Source: an uncultured Porticoccus sp. (GTDB taxonomy: Bacteria; Pseudomonadota; Gammaproteobacteria; Pseudomonadales; Porticoccaceae). From it: a DNA stretch of 64,000 nucleotides. This document shows positions 44,547-54,448 of the stretch, one piece after another. The translations under genes were made by a program, and so were the position numbers. The notes under the pieces are model-generated. The model was not told the origin of the DNA and did no database searches. It was given only the letters and a program-made list of their open reading frames with translations. Location of the stretch: assembly GCA_947259505.1 (NCBI GenBank), contig CAMYLT010000001.1, forward strand, positions 124,001 through 188,000. The letters run 5' to 3'. Position 1 is the first letter of the stretch. Each line of letters starts with the position of its first letter.

Positions 44547-45380
44547 ATGGCAGGTGAATTGTATGTGGTGGCTACGCCGATCGGCAATCTTGGGGATATG
44601 GTACCCCGTGCTGTTGAGGTTCTCCATGCCGCAGATCTCATTGCGGCGGAAGATACTCGCCACAGCGGTCGTTTGCTGAAACATCTGGGCATCGAAAAGC
44701 CGATGGTGGCCTATCACGACTATGGTGAGCAGCGCCAAGTGGGTCGGATTATCCAGGCGCTTGAGCAGGGGCAGAAGGTTGCATTAATTTCCGACGCGGG
44801 AACGCCGTTGATTTCTGACCCCGGCTACCGATTGGTGCGCGACGTGCGCCAACGCGGGGTGAAGGTAATTCCCGTGCCCGGTCCTTGTGCGGCTATTGCT
44901 GCGCTCAGTGCATCGGGGCTGCCCAGTGACCGTTTCTCCTTTGAGGGGTTCCCGCCAGCCAAGTCAGTGGCCCGGTTTAAGAAATTTACCGCGCTTGCCG
45001 ATGATGGCCGCACCCTGATTTTCTATGAGTCCCCGCATCGCATTCTCGAAAGTCTGGCCGATATGTCCCAAGCCTTTGGTGGCGACCGTGAAGCCGTTAT
45101 GGCGCGGGAGTTGACCAAGGCATTTGAAACCTTTTTGGTCGGCACCCTTGATGAAATCTGCCAGATGGTCCGCGAGGATGCCAATCAGCAGCGTGGTGAA
45201 ATAGTCATGCTGGTGCGTGGTGCGCCCGAGTCATTAAGTGTCAGTGATGAAGAGCAGCAGCGAATATTAAAAGTGCTGATGGAGGAATTGCCTCTGAAAC
45301 AGGCGGCAGCGCTGGCAGCGAAGATCACGGGTGGGCAAAAAAATGCCCTTTACCAGTTGGCGTTGTCACTCAGGTCCTGA
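44547..45380 (+). CDS. rsmI: 16S rRNA (cytidine1402-2'-O)-methyltransferase RsmI
   Basis: RsmI methylates the ribose of C1402 in 16S rRNA. The 277 residues show the tetrapyrrole-methylase fold: LYVVATPIGNLGDM, AEDTRHSGRLL, ISDAGTPLISDPGYRLVRD (19), PGPCAAIAALSASGLP, and LPLKQAAALAAKITGGQKNA (20). ATG 44547 is preferred; GTG 44532 would add five residues and sits only 2 bp from the lpoA start. Confidence 0.96.
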   Translation: MAGELYVVATPIGNLGDMVPRAVEVLHAADLIAAEDTRHSGRLLKHLGIEKPMVAYHDYGEQRQVGRIIQALEQGQKVALISDAGTPLISDPGYRLVRDVRQRGVKVIPVPGPCAAIAALSASGLPSDRFSFEGFPPAKSVARFKKFTALADDGRTLIFYESPHRILESLADMSQAFGGDREAVMARELTKAFETFLVGTLDEICQMVREDANQQRGEIVMLVRGAPESLSVSDEEQQRILKVLMEELPLKQAAALAAKITGGQKNALYQLALSLRS

Positions 45381-45382
45381 CT

Positions 45383-46090
45383 TCAGGCGATACTGGCCAA
45401 GGCAATCACATCCGGATTCAGGCGATTAGGCGAGGACGGCTCTCTGATTGTTGCACTTATTGTGCACCACTGCGCGATCTTGGCAATTTGCTGTTTGTCA
45501 CTGCGGTAATGGCTGCCCTTCATTTCACAGATCCCCAAGCCGTCCGTCGCTGCCTGGAGAAAGGTTCTTGAGTCCCTTAAGTTAGCGACAACAGGTAGCT
45601 TCAGCTGCTGGCTTAATGCACTACTGCGGCGTGCCGCGGATGGTGTTGATGGGGAGCGATTAACCACTAAGGCCATATTGTTCTGTGCGGGTAGCATTCT
45701 GCGCAGGTGTTGTACGGTGTTGGCGACGGCGTGTAGATCAAATTCTGCTAACAGTACCGGTAGCAAAATAGCGGTTGCCTCTCTTAACAAGGGGGTCAGG
45801 TTGATCAGGTCGGGGCGGGCAGGCGTATCCAATATCAGCACTTCGGTGTTTCTGGGGGGCTGAATAGCCCAACTGCGGGTGACATTGTGAGGGCAGTTGT
45901 GAGCGTCTACCAACTGAATGTGGGGGGCTTGTTCCGGTCGGTTTAGTGCCCAGAAGACGCTTGAACCCTGGGGGTCCAAGTCCATTAGTGTCGTGACCTT
46001 TCCCTGGTTACTGAAGAAGCTGGCCAAGTTGGTTGCGAGCATCGTCTTGCCGCTGCCACCTTTTGGGTTGATCACCACAATTCGCTGCAT
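45383..46090 (-). CDS. Orphan ParA/MinD-type ATPase
   Basis: A 235-residue deviant Walker ATPase. It has NPKGGSGKTMLATNLASFF (Walker A with the signature Lys), MDLDPQGSSVFWAL (switch I) and LILDTPARPDLINL (Walker B). There is no parB, DNA-binding or cargo gene beside it; the neighbours are rsmI (convergent, 2 bp) and rnpB. It may position a protein complex or a plasmid-like relic. The role is unknown. Confidence 0.8.
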   Translation of the reverse strand: MQRIVVINPKGGSGKTMLATNLASFFSNQGKVTTLMDLDPQGSSVFWALNRPEQAPHIQLVDAHNCPHNVTRSWAIQPPRNTEVLILDTPARPDLINLTPLLREATAILLPVLLAEFDLHAVANTVQHLRRMLPAQNNMALVVNRSPSTPSAARRSSALSQQLKLPVVANLRDSRTFLQAATDGLGICEMKGSHYRSDKQQIAKIAQWCTISATIREPSSPNRLNPDVIALASIA

Positions 46091-46248
46091 GTTCGCAGGC
46101 CTCTGTCATTACCGAAATATGTCAAGCGTACGCAACTACTCCCCTTTTAACTGTCGATTAGGTCAAAAATATAGTCATGCTCTTGGTATGCGCCGGTTTG
46201 ATGTCCTTTGCTGTCGCCGCACAGACTGCTTCGTGGTAACCTTGCGCC

Positions 46249-46636
<388 letters not shown>

Positions 46637-46920
46637 TTTTCGTCTAATTTATCAATCTTGAGTTTTGCGATGCCTTGGTGGCGGTAGTGATTTATGACTA
46701 CACAGCCATACTTTGGTGCGGTTAAAAAACAACCATTTCTATAATTCTTGCTGTCTGCGCGGTTTTCTTTGTGGTTAGTTAAAGTAATACTTTAACTGAA
46801 TTTTCTATCAGGCTGTTTCTGAAACTGATATTTTCAACACCTATTTCCTGGTATTGGTGCTCACTCGCAACTTATTGAGTTTTTAAGACTTTTTTCGTGA
46901 TTTTCTTCCCTTTTTTGGCC
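46637..46920. other. AT-rich gene-free stretch before the mra promoter
   Basis: About 280 bp without a convincing frame on either strand. It contains a perfect inverted repeat at 46777-46797 and many short T-runs near 46880-46915. I see no second RNA gene. Confidence 0.6.
46777..46797. repeat. Perfect inverted repeat upstream of mraZ
   Basis: AGTTAAAGT (46777-46785), AAT, ACTTTAACT (46789-46797). Nine-base arms with a 3-bp centre. It is AT-rich and lacks a T-tract, so it looks more like a protein-binding site than a terminator. Confidence 0.6.
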
Positions 46921-46948
46921 TTGACTTTGCCCTTGGTCGGCATATAGT
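46921..46948 (+). promoter_or_regulatory. Mra promoter of the dcw cluster
   Basis: TTGACT (46921-46926), 16 bp, TATAGT (46943-46948). The predicted start is at about 46955, within the MraZ repeats, 70 bp before mraZ. Confidence 0.78.
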
Positions 46949-46954
46949 GACGAA

Positions 46955-46979
46955 AAGTGGGAGAAAGTGGGGCAAAGTG
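46955..46979. promoter_or_regulatory. MraZ operator: three direct repeats
   Basis: AAAGTGGG at 46955 and 46965 and AAAGTGGT at 46975 repeat every 10 bp. Known MraZ sites are TGGG boxes spaced by 10 bp just downstream of or overlapping the mra promoter, so MraZ should repress its own operon here. The third copy has TGGT in place of TGGG. Confidence 0.78.
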
Positions 46980-47026
46980 GTTTTTTGTCCCTGAGGCAAT
47001 TGGTAGCTGAGAAAAGTTGGGCGAGC

Positions 47027-47482
47027 GTGTTTAGAGGCAGCAGTGAAATCAACATGGATGCCAAGGGTCGCATGGCGATCCCGGCACGCTATCGCGATGA
47101 CATTGATTCCAGTTGTGGTGGCGCCCTGATTGCGACGATTGATGTGCAGGATAAATGTCTGCTGATTTATCCGCTGCAGGAATGGGAAAAAATAGAAGCC
47201 CAGATTGCCCAATTGCCCACCTTTAATCCCACCACGCGCAAATTACAGAGAATTCTCATCGGTCATGCCCGAGAAATGGAGCTCGACGGCAATGGTCGCA
47301 TCTTGATTCCCCCTGAGTTGCGCCAGTATGCGCAGCTCGACAAGAAAGTGATTCTGGTCGGTCAGCGTCATCGCCTAGAGCTGTGGAGTGAGGAAAATTG
47401 GAATGCCGGACGGGAGGACTGGTTAGCTGAAACCAGTGGCGACCTGGAAATTCCGGAAGAAATGCAATCGCTGTCGTTGTAA
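47027..47482 (+). CDS. mraZ: Transcriptional regulator MraZ
   Basis: MraZ is a doughnut-shaped AbrB-like repressor of the division and cell wall operon. The 151 residues have two copies of the family motif, [15 protein letters not shown] and [18 protein letters not shown] 47027 starts the conserved [11 protein letters not shown]; the ATG at 46967 lies within the operator repeats and is rejected. It is the first gene of the dcw cluster. Confidence 0.96.
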   Translation: MFRGSSEINMDAKGRMAIPARYRDDIDSSCGGALIATIDVQDKCLLIYPLQEWEKIEAQIAQLPTFNPTTRKLQRILIGHAREMELDGNGRILIPPELRQYAQLDKKVILVGQRHRLELWSEENWNAGREDWLAETSGDLEIPEEMQSLSL

Positions 47483-47498
47483 CACTGAGGAAGGGTTT

Positions 47499-48434
47499 AT
47501 GTCGGCACAGGTCGAGCATGCGACCGTTTTGCTTGATGAGGCAGTAGCTGCCCTTATCACTGACCCTGACGGTTTTTACGTGGACGGCACCTTTGGCCGT
47601 GGTGGCCACTCCTCTCTCATACTTTCCAAATTAGGTTCCAAGGGACGTCTGTTGGCGGTGGATAAAGATCCTGCTGCCTGCGAGGTGGCAAAAAATCGAT
47701 TTGCCGATGAGCCGCGCTTTGAAATGGTGCGTGGCTCCTTTGCTGAATTGGCAGAGATGATGATCGAACGGGGTCTTCAGAATCAGGTGCAGGGGGTGTT
47801 GTTAGACCTCGGTGTGTCTTCTCCCCAGCTGGATGATGCTACTCGAGGCTTCAGTTTTTTGCGCGACGGCCCGTTGGATATGCGCATGGATCCTGATAGC
47901 GGGATAAGTGCTGCGGAGTGGTTGGCTGTTGCTGGCGAAGATGAAATCACCCAGGTGCTACGTGAGTATGGAGAAGAGCGCTTCGCTCGTCGTATGGCGC
48001 GTGCCATCGTTGCGGCTCGTGCCGAAACGCCGATAACGCGCACTGCACAGCTGGCGGCTATTGTCGCCGAGGCAAATCCCTCCTGGGAAAAAGGTAAGCA
48101 TCCCGCAACCCGCGCTTTTCAGGGTATTCGCATTTTTATCAATCGTGAGCTGGACGATCTGGAGCGAGTGTTGGCTTCAGTGTTGGACGTATTGGCGGTC
48201 GGTGGTCGCCTGGTGGTCATCAGTTTTCACTCTCTGGAAGATCGCATAGTGAAGCGCTTTATCCGGGAGCAGGAAAAAGGCAAGCCTATTCCGAAGGGCT
48301 TGCCCATCATGGAAAAAGATATTGTGCGGCGCATGCGCTCACTGAGTAAGGCGAGCAAGGCCAGTGCCGCTGAAGTGGCAGCCAATCCTCGAGCTCGGAG
48401 TGCGGTCATGCGCGTCGCCGAGAAAGTGGCCTGA
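47499..48434 (+). CDS. rsmH: 16S rRNA (cytosine1402-N4)-methyltransferase RsmH
   Basis: RsmH methylates N4 of C1402, the same nucleotide whose ribose is methylated by RsmI (also in this window). The 311 residues show [10 protein letters not shown], the SAM motif [23 protein letters not shown], and the C-terminal [16 protein letters not shown] 47499 has GGAAGGG upstream. The stop overlaps ftsL (TGATG-type). Confidence 0.98.
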   Translation: MSAQVEHATVLLDEAVAALITDPDGFYVDGTFGRGGHSSLILSKLGSKGRLLAVDKDPAACEVAKNRFADEPRFEMVRGSFAELAEMMIERGLQNQVQGVLLDLGVSSPQLDDATRGFSFLRDGPLDMRMDPDSGISAAEWLAVAGEDEITQVLREYGEERFARRMARAIVAARAETPITRTAQLAAIVAEANPSWEKGKHPATRAFQGIRIFINRELDDLERVLASVLDVLAVGGRLVVISFHSLEDRIVKRFIREQEKGKPIPKGLPIMEKDIVRRMRSLSKASKASAAEVAANPRARSAVMRVAEKVA

Positions 48435-48739
48435 TGTTGTTGCAAGGCAATATGAGGCGGCAGGTGAATTGGCTGTTGCCGCTGTTATGGCTTGCCCTGG
48501 TGCTGTCAGCGCTGTCAGTAATCTATGTCAGCCACCTGTGTCGACAGCTCTATAACGAGCTGTCGAAGCTGGAGCAGGAGGCCAATGCGTTGCAGGTGGA
48601 ATGGGGTCGTTATTTGCTGGAACAAAGTTCCTGGGCCTCGTTGAGTAGGGTAGAGCAGCTAGCTGAAAGTCAGTTGCAGATGCGGGTGCCAGAGCCGGAC
48701 GAAATTATCATCGTTCGCGCCCAGGCTGTTGTGGAATAG
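48434..48739 (+). CDS. ftsL: Cell division protein FtsL
   Basis: A 101-residue bitopic membrane protein with one helix (about 13-35, LLPLLWLALVLSALSVIYV) and a periplasmic leucine-zipper coiled coil (LYNELSKLEQEANALQVEWG, 20). FtsL forms a complex with FtsB and FtsQ and activates FtsWI. Position between rsmH and ftsI confirms the call. Confidence 0.93.
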   Translation: MLLQGNMRRQVNWLLPLLWLALVLSALSVIYVSHLCRQLYNELSKLEQEANALQVEWGRYLLEQSSWASLSRVEQLAESQLQMRVPEPDEIIIVRAQAVVE

Positions 48740-48753
48740 AAAGGGGTGTCCGG

Positions 48754-50484
48754 GTGAAGCCGAACAAGCTGACCATATCGCGCTGGCGCTACCTGTTGGT
48801 AGTCATGGTGTTGGCAGTGCTGCCGATTGCGGGATTGTGGCATATCGCCCATCTCCAGGTGATGCCGGATATGGATCGGGGTTTTGAGTTCCTGCAGGGG
48901 CAGGGCATGGCGCGGACCCTACGGACAGAATCGATTCCTGCCTACCGCGGCGTGATCACTGACAGGCGGGGTGAGCCGTTGGCGGTCAGTACGCCGGTGG
49001 TGACTCTCTGGGCTAATCCTCAGCTGGTGAATATCGAATCGCCAGCGCTCAAGGAGTTGGCAGCTGCGCTTTCTATCAGTCTCGAAGAACTGAAACAGCG
49101 GCTGGTGCGTTATGCCGGCAAAGAATTCATGTATCTGGCCCGACAGCTGACGCCAGAGCAGGCCGAGGATGTGCTCAAGTTGGAAATCCCCGGCATCTAT
49201 GGGAAGGGTGAGTACAAGCGTTTTTATCCCGCTGGCGAGGTGGCTGCACAGTTGGTGGGATTTACGAATATCGATGATCACGGCCAAGAGGGCATGGAGC
49301 TGGCCTATGACGAGGTGCTGACGGGTGTGCCAGGCGCCAAGCAAGTTCTAAAAGACCTCAAGGGTCGTGTGATTAAGGAGTTGGGGCTGATTCGCAGTGA
49401 AAAGGCCGGTGAAAATCTGTCCCTGAGTATCGACCTGCGTTTGCAGTACACGGCTTATCGCGAATTAAAGGCGGCGGTAGCACAATTCAAGGCGGCTTCC
49501 GGCTCTGTGGTGCTGTTGGATGTGCGCACTGGAGAAGTGCTGGCGATGGCCAATCAGCCCTCCTTTAACCCCAATGATCGAGGCCAGCTGAATTCTGATG
49601 CGCTGCGCAACCGTGCTGTCACCGATCTGGTGGAACCCGGTTCGACCATGAAACCACTGACAGTGCTGGCGGCGCTGGAGAGTGGAAAATATGTGCCCGA
49701 AACGATGATTGACACCAATCCTGGGTATATACGGGTCGGGCGAAAAACGTTTTATGACCACCGCAATTATGGCGTGATTGATCTCACTGGCCTGTTGATG
49801 AAATCCAGTCAGGTGGGCACTACGAAAATCGCCCTCAGTCTGGAGCCGGAACATATTCGTGAAATGTTCTCGAGGGTCGGACTGGGGGAAAGCCCTGGCA
49901 CTGGTTTTCCGGGAGAGAGTCCGGGCAGTTTGCCGGAGCATCGTCGTTGGCGGCCCGTTGAACGGGCCAACTTTGCATTTGGCTTGGGACTTTCGGCATC
50001 TGCTCTACAAATTGCCCAGGCTTATGCGGTGTTGGCGAACGACGGTGTCAGGCGACAGGTGACACTGCTGAAAACTGACGAGATCCCGGAAGGCGAAACC
50101 GTTGCTGATGCTAATCATGTGGCCAGAGTGAGGGAAATGATGGCCAGTGTCACCCGTGCTGGTGGTACAGCCACCCGCGCGGCAATTCCCTCGTACGAGG
50201 TCGCAGGGAAAACAGGCACCGTCCACAAAGTGGGTAAAAATGGTTACGAGAAGAATCGCTACGTAGGGTTGTTTGCCGGCATGGTGCCCGCGGATAACCC
50301 CCGCTTGGTGGCGGTGGTGATCATCAACGATCCCAGAGGAGGAAAGTATTTCGGCGGTGAAGTGGCGGCGCCGGTATTTTCCAATGTGGTGGCGGATGCA
50401 CTGCGGATGTTGAAGATTCCTCCACAGTTAGATCAAAGCGACCAAGTGGCTCAGGTCGTCGGCAAGTCGGGAGGTGTCATGTGA
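48754..50484 (+). CDS. ftsI: Peptidoglycan transpeptidase FtsI (PBP3)
   Basis: FtsI cross-links septal peptidoglycan. The 576 residues have a short cytoplasmic tail, one membrane helix (about 13-33), a PBP dimer domain (about 60-220) and a transpeptidase domain. Active motifs are STMK (S297-K300), SSQ (351-353) and KTG (486-488). The second motif usually reads SSN; here Asn is Gln. The start is GTG 48754 with AGGGGTG upstream. It overlaps murE. Confidence 0.97.
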   Translation: MKPNKLTISRWRYLLVVMVLAVLPIAGLWHIAHLQVMPDMDRGFEFLQGQGMARTLRTESIPAYRGVITDRRGEPLAVSTPVVTLWANPQLVNIESPALKELAAALSISLEELKQRLVRYAGKEFMYLARQLTPEQAEDVLKLEIPGIYGKGEYKRFYPAGEVAAQLVGFTNIDDHGQEGMELAYDEVLTGVPGAKQVLKDLKGRVIKELGLIRSEKAGENLSLSIDLRLQYTAYRELKAAVAQFKAASGSVVLLDVRTGEVLAMANQPSFNPNDRGQLNSDALRNRAVTDLVEPGSTMKPLTVLAALESGKYVPETMIDTNPGYIRVGRKTFYDHRNYGVIDLTGLLMKSSQVGTTKIALSLEPEHIREMFSRVGLGESPGTGFPGESPGSLPEHRRWRPVERANFAFGLGLSASALQIAQAYAVLANDGVRRQVTLLKTDEIPEGETVADANHVARVREMMASVTRAGGTATRAAIPSYEVAGKTGTVHKVGKNGYEKNRYVGLFAGMVPADNPRLVAVVIINDPRGGKYFGGEVAAPVFSNVVADALRMLKIPPQLDQSDQVAQVVGKSGGVM

Positions 50485-51986
50485 TGGCGGCAACCCGCAG
50501 CCGAGACGGTATGGCATTGGCCGGGCTCTTGCCTGGCGAAATATTGTCAGATGATCTGGCAAACCTGCTGGTAACTGGTTTGAGTCTGGATAGTCGCAAT
50601 GTTCGTCCTGGGAATCTGTTTTTAGCCGTGCCGGGGGCTTTGGTCGACGGACGAGATTATATCGCGCCTGCATTGCAGGCGGGTGCTGTGGCGGTATTGG
50701 CCGAGGCCGAGGGATTAGGTGTTTCTGCGGATCGGGTTATCCCTATTTCAGGATTGAGTCAGCAGATCAGCGAAATAGCCGGACATTTCTACGGAGATCC
50801 ATCTGAGAAGATGGTGTTGACCGGCGTTACCGGCACCAACGGCAAAACCACATGCAGCCAATTGCTGGCGCAATTGTTTAGCCTGGCGGGTCATCCCGCC
50901 GGGGTGATTGGCACCCTCGGTTGCGGTGTTTATCGCGATGGCGCTGCGAAGTTGTCCGAGACAGGCATGACTACGCCGGATGCGGTCACCGTGCAGGCAT
51001 TACTGGCCGAGCATGTCGAAGCGGGGGTGGATCGTCTGGCGATGGAGGTGTCTTCACACAGCCTCGATCAGTCCCGGGTGGCAGCGTTGCGTTTCACGAC
51101 GGCGGTATTTACTAACCTGTCTCGGGATCATCTGGATTATCACGGCAGCCTGGCGAATTACGCTCAGGCCAAAATGCGCCTGTTTGCGATGGCGGGTCTT
51201 CAGCACGCGGTCATCAATGTGGACGATCCGGTGGGTGCAGAAATTGCCATGAAGTTGCCTGCTGCCGTCGAACTGATCAGTTATTCCCTCGGGAATCACG
51301 GGGCAGATGTTACTGCTGAACAGATAGAGTTGACTGCCAGCGGCATATGGGCGCAGTTCAAGACTCCATGGGGAAGTGGCCAGTTGGAGAGCTCCCTGCT
51401 GGGACGATTCAATCTGGAAAACCTGCTGGCAGTGGTGTCAGTAGCCTGTGCCCAGGGGTTGCCTTTGGAAATGGTCATGCAGTTGCTGCCCCGTTTGCAG
51501 GCGGTGGCCGGACGGATGGAACGGGTGGACGGAATTCCTGGCCCCGGTGTCGTCATTGATTACGCCCATACCCCGGATGCATTGGAAAAAGCACTGTTGA
51601 CCCTGCGCGAGCATTGCGATGGCGAGCTCTGGTGCGTATTTGGTTGTGGCGGTGATCGCGATCGCGGCAAGCGCCCGTTGATGGGAGAAATAGCCGGTCG
51701 ACTGGCAGATCACCCGGTGGTTACCAGTGACAATCCTCGCAGTGAAGATCCGGCGGTGATCATTGAAGAGATACTCGCTGGCGTTTCAGGAGAAAGCCCG
51801 CTGGATGTGATAGAAGATCGCGCCCAGGCAATTCGACACGCCATCCGGGAGGCAGCGGGGAATGACCTGGTGCTGATCGCGGGCAAGGGCCACGAAGCCT
51901 ATCAATTAGTGGGTGCCCGGCGTTTGCCTTTCAGTGATATCGGGGAAGCCAGGTTGGCACTTCGCCAGCGCGGGGGGTGCCGATGA
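50481..51986 (+). CDS. murE: UDP-MurNAc-L-Ala-D-Glu:meso-DAP ligase MurE
   Basis: MurE adds the third peptide residue. The 501 residues contain GVTGTNGKTTCSQ (ATP site), METSSH-type MEVSSHSLDQ, and DNPRSEDP, the signature for meso-diaminopimelate. GKGHEAYQ is near the end. The start is GTG 50481 or ATG 50484; the former gives a 4-bp overlap with ftsI. Confidence 0.97.
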   Translation: MMAATRSRDGMALAGLLPGEILSDDLANLLVTGLSLDSRNVRPGNLFLAVPGALVDGRDYIAPALQAGAVAVLAEAEGLGVSADRVIPISGLSQQISEIAGHFYGDPSEKMVLTGVTGTNGKTTCSQLLAQLFSLAGHPAGVIGTLGCGVYRDGAAKLSETGMTTPDAVTVQALLAEHVEAGVDRLAMEVSSHSLDQSRVAALRFTTAVFTNLSRDHLDYHGSLANYAQAKMRLFAMAGLQHAVINVDDPVGAEIAMKLPAAVELISYSLGNHGADVTAEQIELTASGIWAQFKTPWGSGQLESSLLGRFNLENLLAVVSVACAQGLPLEMVMQLLPRLQAVAGRMERVDGIPGPGVVIDYAHTPDALEKALLTLREHCDGELWCVFGCGGDRDRGKRPLMGEIAGRLADHPVVTSDNPRSEDPAVIIEEILAGVSGESPLDVIEDRAQAIRHAIREAAGNDLVLIAGKGHEAYQLVGARRLPFSDIGEARLALRQRGGCR

Positions 51987-53341
51987 TGCAGCCCCTTACT
52001 CTGTCGGCGGCGGCGCAGGAATTTGGCGGAACCCTAATGTATCCGGATTGCCATTTTAGCGCTGTCAGTACCGACAGTCGCAACATTGCAGAAAATGAAT
52101 TGTTCATTGCATTGCGGGGTGAACGGTTCGATGCGCACCAGTTTCTAGAGGCGGTGGCTACCCGGGCGTGTGGCATGGTAGTGGAGCGCCCAGCGCGTGA
52201 CATCAATGTGCCCCAGTGGGTCGTTCCCGATACCGGCACTGCGCTCGGCCAGCTTGCCTTGCTGAACCGCCGCGGATTTTTTGGTCCGGTGGTGGCTATC
52301 ACCGGTAGCAGCGGCAAAACCAGCGTTAAGGAAATGATTGCGTCGATTTTGGGCGGCTGTGGCCCGGTGTTGGCCACCAAGGGCAATCTGAATAACCAGA
52401 TCGGCGTACCCCTGACACTACTGCAACTCAGCCCGCAACACCGTTACGCAGTGATTGAAATGGGTGCCAGTGGCCCAGGTGAAATTGCCTACCTGTGCAG
52501 CCTGGCGCGGCCGGATGTGGTGTTGGTCAACAATGTACTGCCTGCTCATGTGGCCGGCTTTGGCAGTATCGAGGGTATTGCTGCAGCCAAGGGTGAAATA
52601 TACCGGGGTGTTACACCTCAAGGCACTGCGGTGGTCAATCTCGATGAGAAATGGGCCGATAGTTGGCGGGTGAGCACGGTGGCACGGGTATTGGGGTTCT
52701 CCATGATCGATGAGACCGCCGATTTCCGTGCGCGTGACTTGGTGGTCGATGAGAGCGGTTGTTACGCCTTTGTGCTGGTGACGCCTGAAGGCGAGGCGGC
52801 GGTACAGCTGCCATTGAGTGGTAAGCACAACGTGACTAATGCCTTGGCAGCTGCCGCCTGTGCGCATGCGGCGGGTGCCAAATTGGGTGTTATTGCTGCG
52901 GGACTTAATAAATTACAACCCGTTCCCGGTCGCCTTAACCGTAAATTGCTGCCAGATGGTGGTGTGGTGATTGACGATACCTATAACGCTAACCCGGGAT
53001 CGGTAAAAGCTGCGGTGGACACGCTGCTGGCCATGAAGGGAAAACATCTTCTGGTGCTCGGAGACATGGGCGAACTGGGTGATGACGAGGCTGGCCTGCA
53101 CGGGGATGTCGGTCGCTATGCTGCGCAACAGGGTATCAAGTGTCTGCTTGCCGTTGGCCCTCTCAGTATTAACACCGTGCGTGAATTCGGTGCTGGCGGA
53201 GAACATTTCGACAGTAAGGAAACATTGGTAGAGCGATTGAAAGCGCTGTTGCAGCCTGACTCTGTGGTGTTGGTGAAAGGCTCCCGCTTTATGGCGATGG
53301 AAAGCGTGGTGAAACAGATAACCGAAACAGGAGAAGCGTAA
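51983..53341 (+). CDS. murF: UDP-MurNAc-tripeptide:D-Ala-D-Ala ligase MurF
   Basis: MurF adds the D-Ala-D-Ala dipeptide made by Ddl (also in this cluster). The 452 residues include [40 protein letters not shown] and [17 protein letters not shown] 51983 overlaps the murE stop (ATGA) and follows a GGGGGG stretch. A GTG at 51977 is in frame but less likely. Confidence 0.97.
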   Translation: MMQPLTLSAAAQEFGGTLMYPDCHFSAVSTDSRNIAENELFIALRGERFDAHQFLEAVATRACGMVVERPARDINVPQWVVPDTGTALGQLALLNRRGFFGPVVAITGSSGKTSVKEMIASILGGCGPVLATKGNLNNQIGVPLTLLQLSPQHRYAVIEMGASGPGEIAYLCSLARPDVVLVNNVLPAHVAGFGSIEGIAAAKGEIYRGVTPQGTAVVNLDEKWADSWRVSTVARVLGFSMIDETADFRARDLVVDESGCYAFVLVTPEGEAAVQLPLSGKHNVTNALAAAACAHAAGAKLGVIAAGLNKLQPVPGRLNRKLLPDGGVVIDDTYNANPGSVKAAVDTLLAMKGKHLLVLGDMGELGDDEAGLHGDVGRYAAQQGIKCLLAVGPLSINTVREFGAGGEHFDSKETLVERLKALLQPDSVVLVKGSRFMAMESVVKQITETGEA

Positions 53342-53343
53342 TC

Positions 53344-54426
53344 ATGCTGCTTTGGCTGGCCGATTACCTATCACAATATTTCACGGCGTTCGGGGTGGTG
53401 AAGTACCTTACTTTTCGGGCCATTCTCGGTGTGTTGACCGCGCTTGGGCTGTCGCTGATGTTGGGCCCGACCATGATCCGGCGCCTCAATTACCTGCAAA
53501 TCGGCCAGTCAGTGCGCACGGACGGTCCGCAAAGTCATCTCAGCAAGTCTGGCACCCCAACCATGGGTGGGGCGCTAATTCTGCTATCCATCTTTGTCAG
53601 CGCGTTGCTGTGGTCAGACCTACGCAACCACTACGTATGGGTGGTGGTGATTGTGACGGCTGTTTTTGGCGCTGTGGGTTGGGTGGATGACTACCGCAAG
53701 GTAGTGGAAAAAAATTCCAAGGGTTTGCCGGCGCGCTGGAAATATTTCTGGCAATCCGTGGCTGGGCTGGGTGCGGCCATTTTCCTGTATATGACCGGTA
53801 GCAGCGGTGCCGAGAACGAACTGATTATCCCATTTTTCAAGGAAGTGGCGCTGCCGCTGGGGATGTTTTATGTAGTGCTGACCTACTTCGTCATCGTCGG
53901 CAGCAGCAACGCGGTGAACCTCACCGATGGTCTCGATGGCCTCGCCATTATGCCCACGGTGCTGGTGGCGGGTGCGCTGGGAGTATTTGCTTATCTGGTG
54001 GGCAACGTCCAGTTTTCCGATTACCTACACATTCCCTATGTGGCAGGGGCCGGTGAGCTGGTGGTGTTCTGTGCGGCTATCGCCGGTTCCGGTCTCGGTT
54101 TCCTCTGGTTCAACACCTACCCTGCCCAGGTATTTATGGGTGATGTCGGGGCGCTGGCACTGGGTGCCGCGCTGGGCGTCATTGCCGTGGTCGTCCGCCA
54201 TGAAGTTGTGTTTTTCATCATGGGTGGGGTGTTCGTGCTGGAAACCGTGTCGGTGATCATGCAGGTGGCGTCGTTCAAGCTCACCGGGCGCCGCATTTTC
54301 CGCATGGCGCCGATCCACCACCATTTTGAATTGAAAGGTTGGCCGGAGCCGCGGGTGATCGTGCGCTTCTGGATTATTACCCTGGTGCTGGTGCTGTTTG
54401 GCCTGGCAACCCTGAAGCTGCGCTGA
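53344..54426 (+). CDS. mraY: Phospho-MurNAc-pentapeptide transferase MraY
   Basis: MraY makes lipid I on the inner membrane. The 360-residue protein has about ten membrane helices and the family motifs [27 protein letters not shown], and [14 protein letters not shown] with the catalytic histidines. Length is the same as in E. coli. It lies 2 bp after murF. Confidence 0.98.
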   Translation: MLLWLADYLSQYFTAFGVVKYLTFRAILGVLTALGLSLMLGPTMIRRLNYLQIGQSVRTDGPQSHLSKSGTPTMGGALILLSIFVSALLWSDLRNHYVWVVVIVTAVFGAVGWVDDYRKVVEKNSKGLPARWKYFWQSVAGLGAAIFLYMTGSSGAENELIIPFFKEVALPLGMFYVVLTYFVIVGSSNAVNLTDGLDGLAIMPTVLVAGALGVFAYLVGNVQFSDYLHIPYVAGAGELVVFCAAIAGSGLGFLWFNTYPAQVFMGDVGALALGAALGVIAVVVRHEVVFFIMGGVFVLETVSVIMQVASFKLTGRRIFRMAPIHHHFELKGWPEPRVIVRFWIITLVLVLFGLATLKLR

Positions 54427-54448
54427 TCGGGGAAGGTGGAGAGTGGCG

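Noticed and set aside
46967-47026. Longer mraZ with start at 46967
   Set aside because: The start would lie inside the MraZ operator repeats and add 20 residues foreign to the family.
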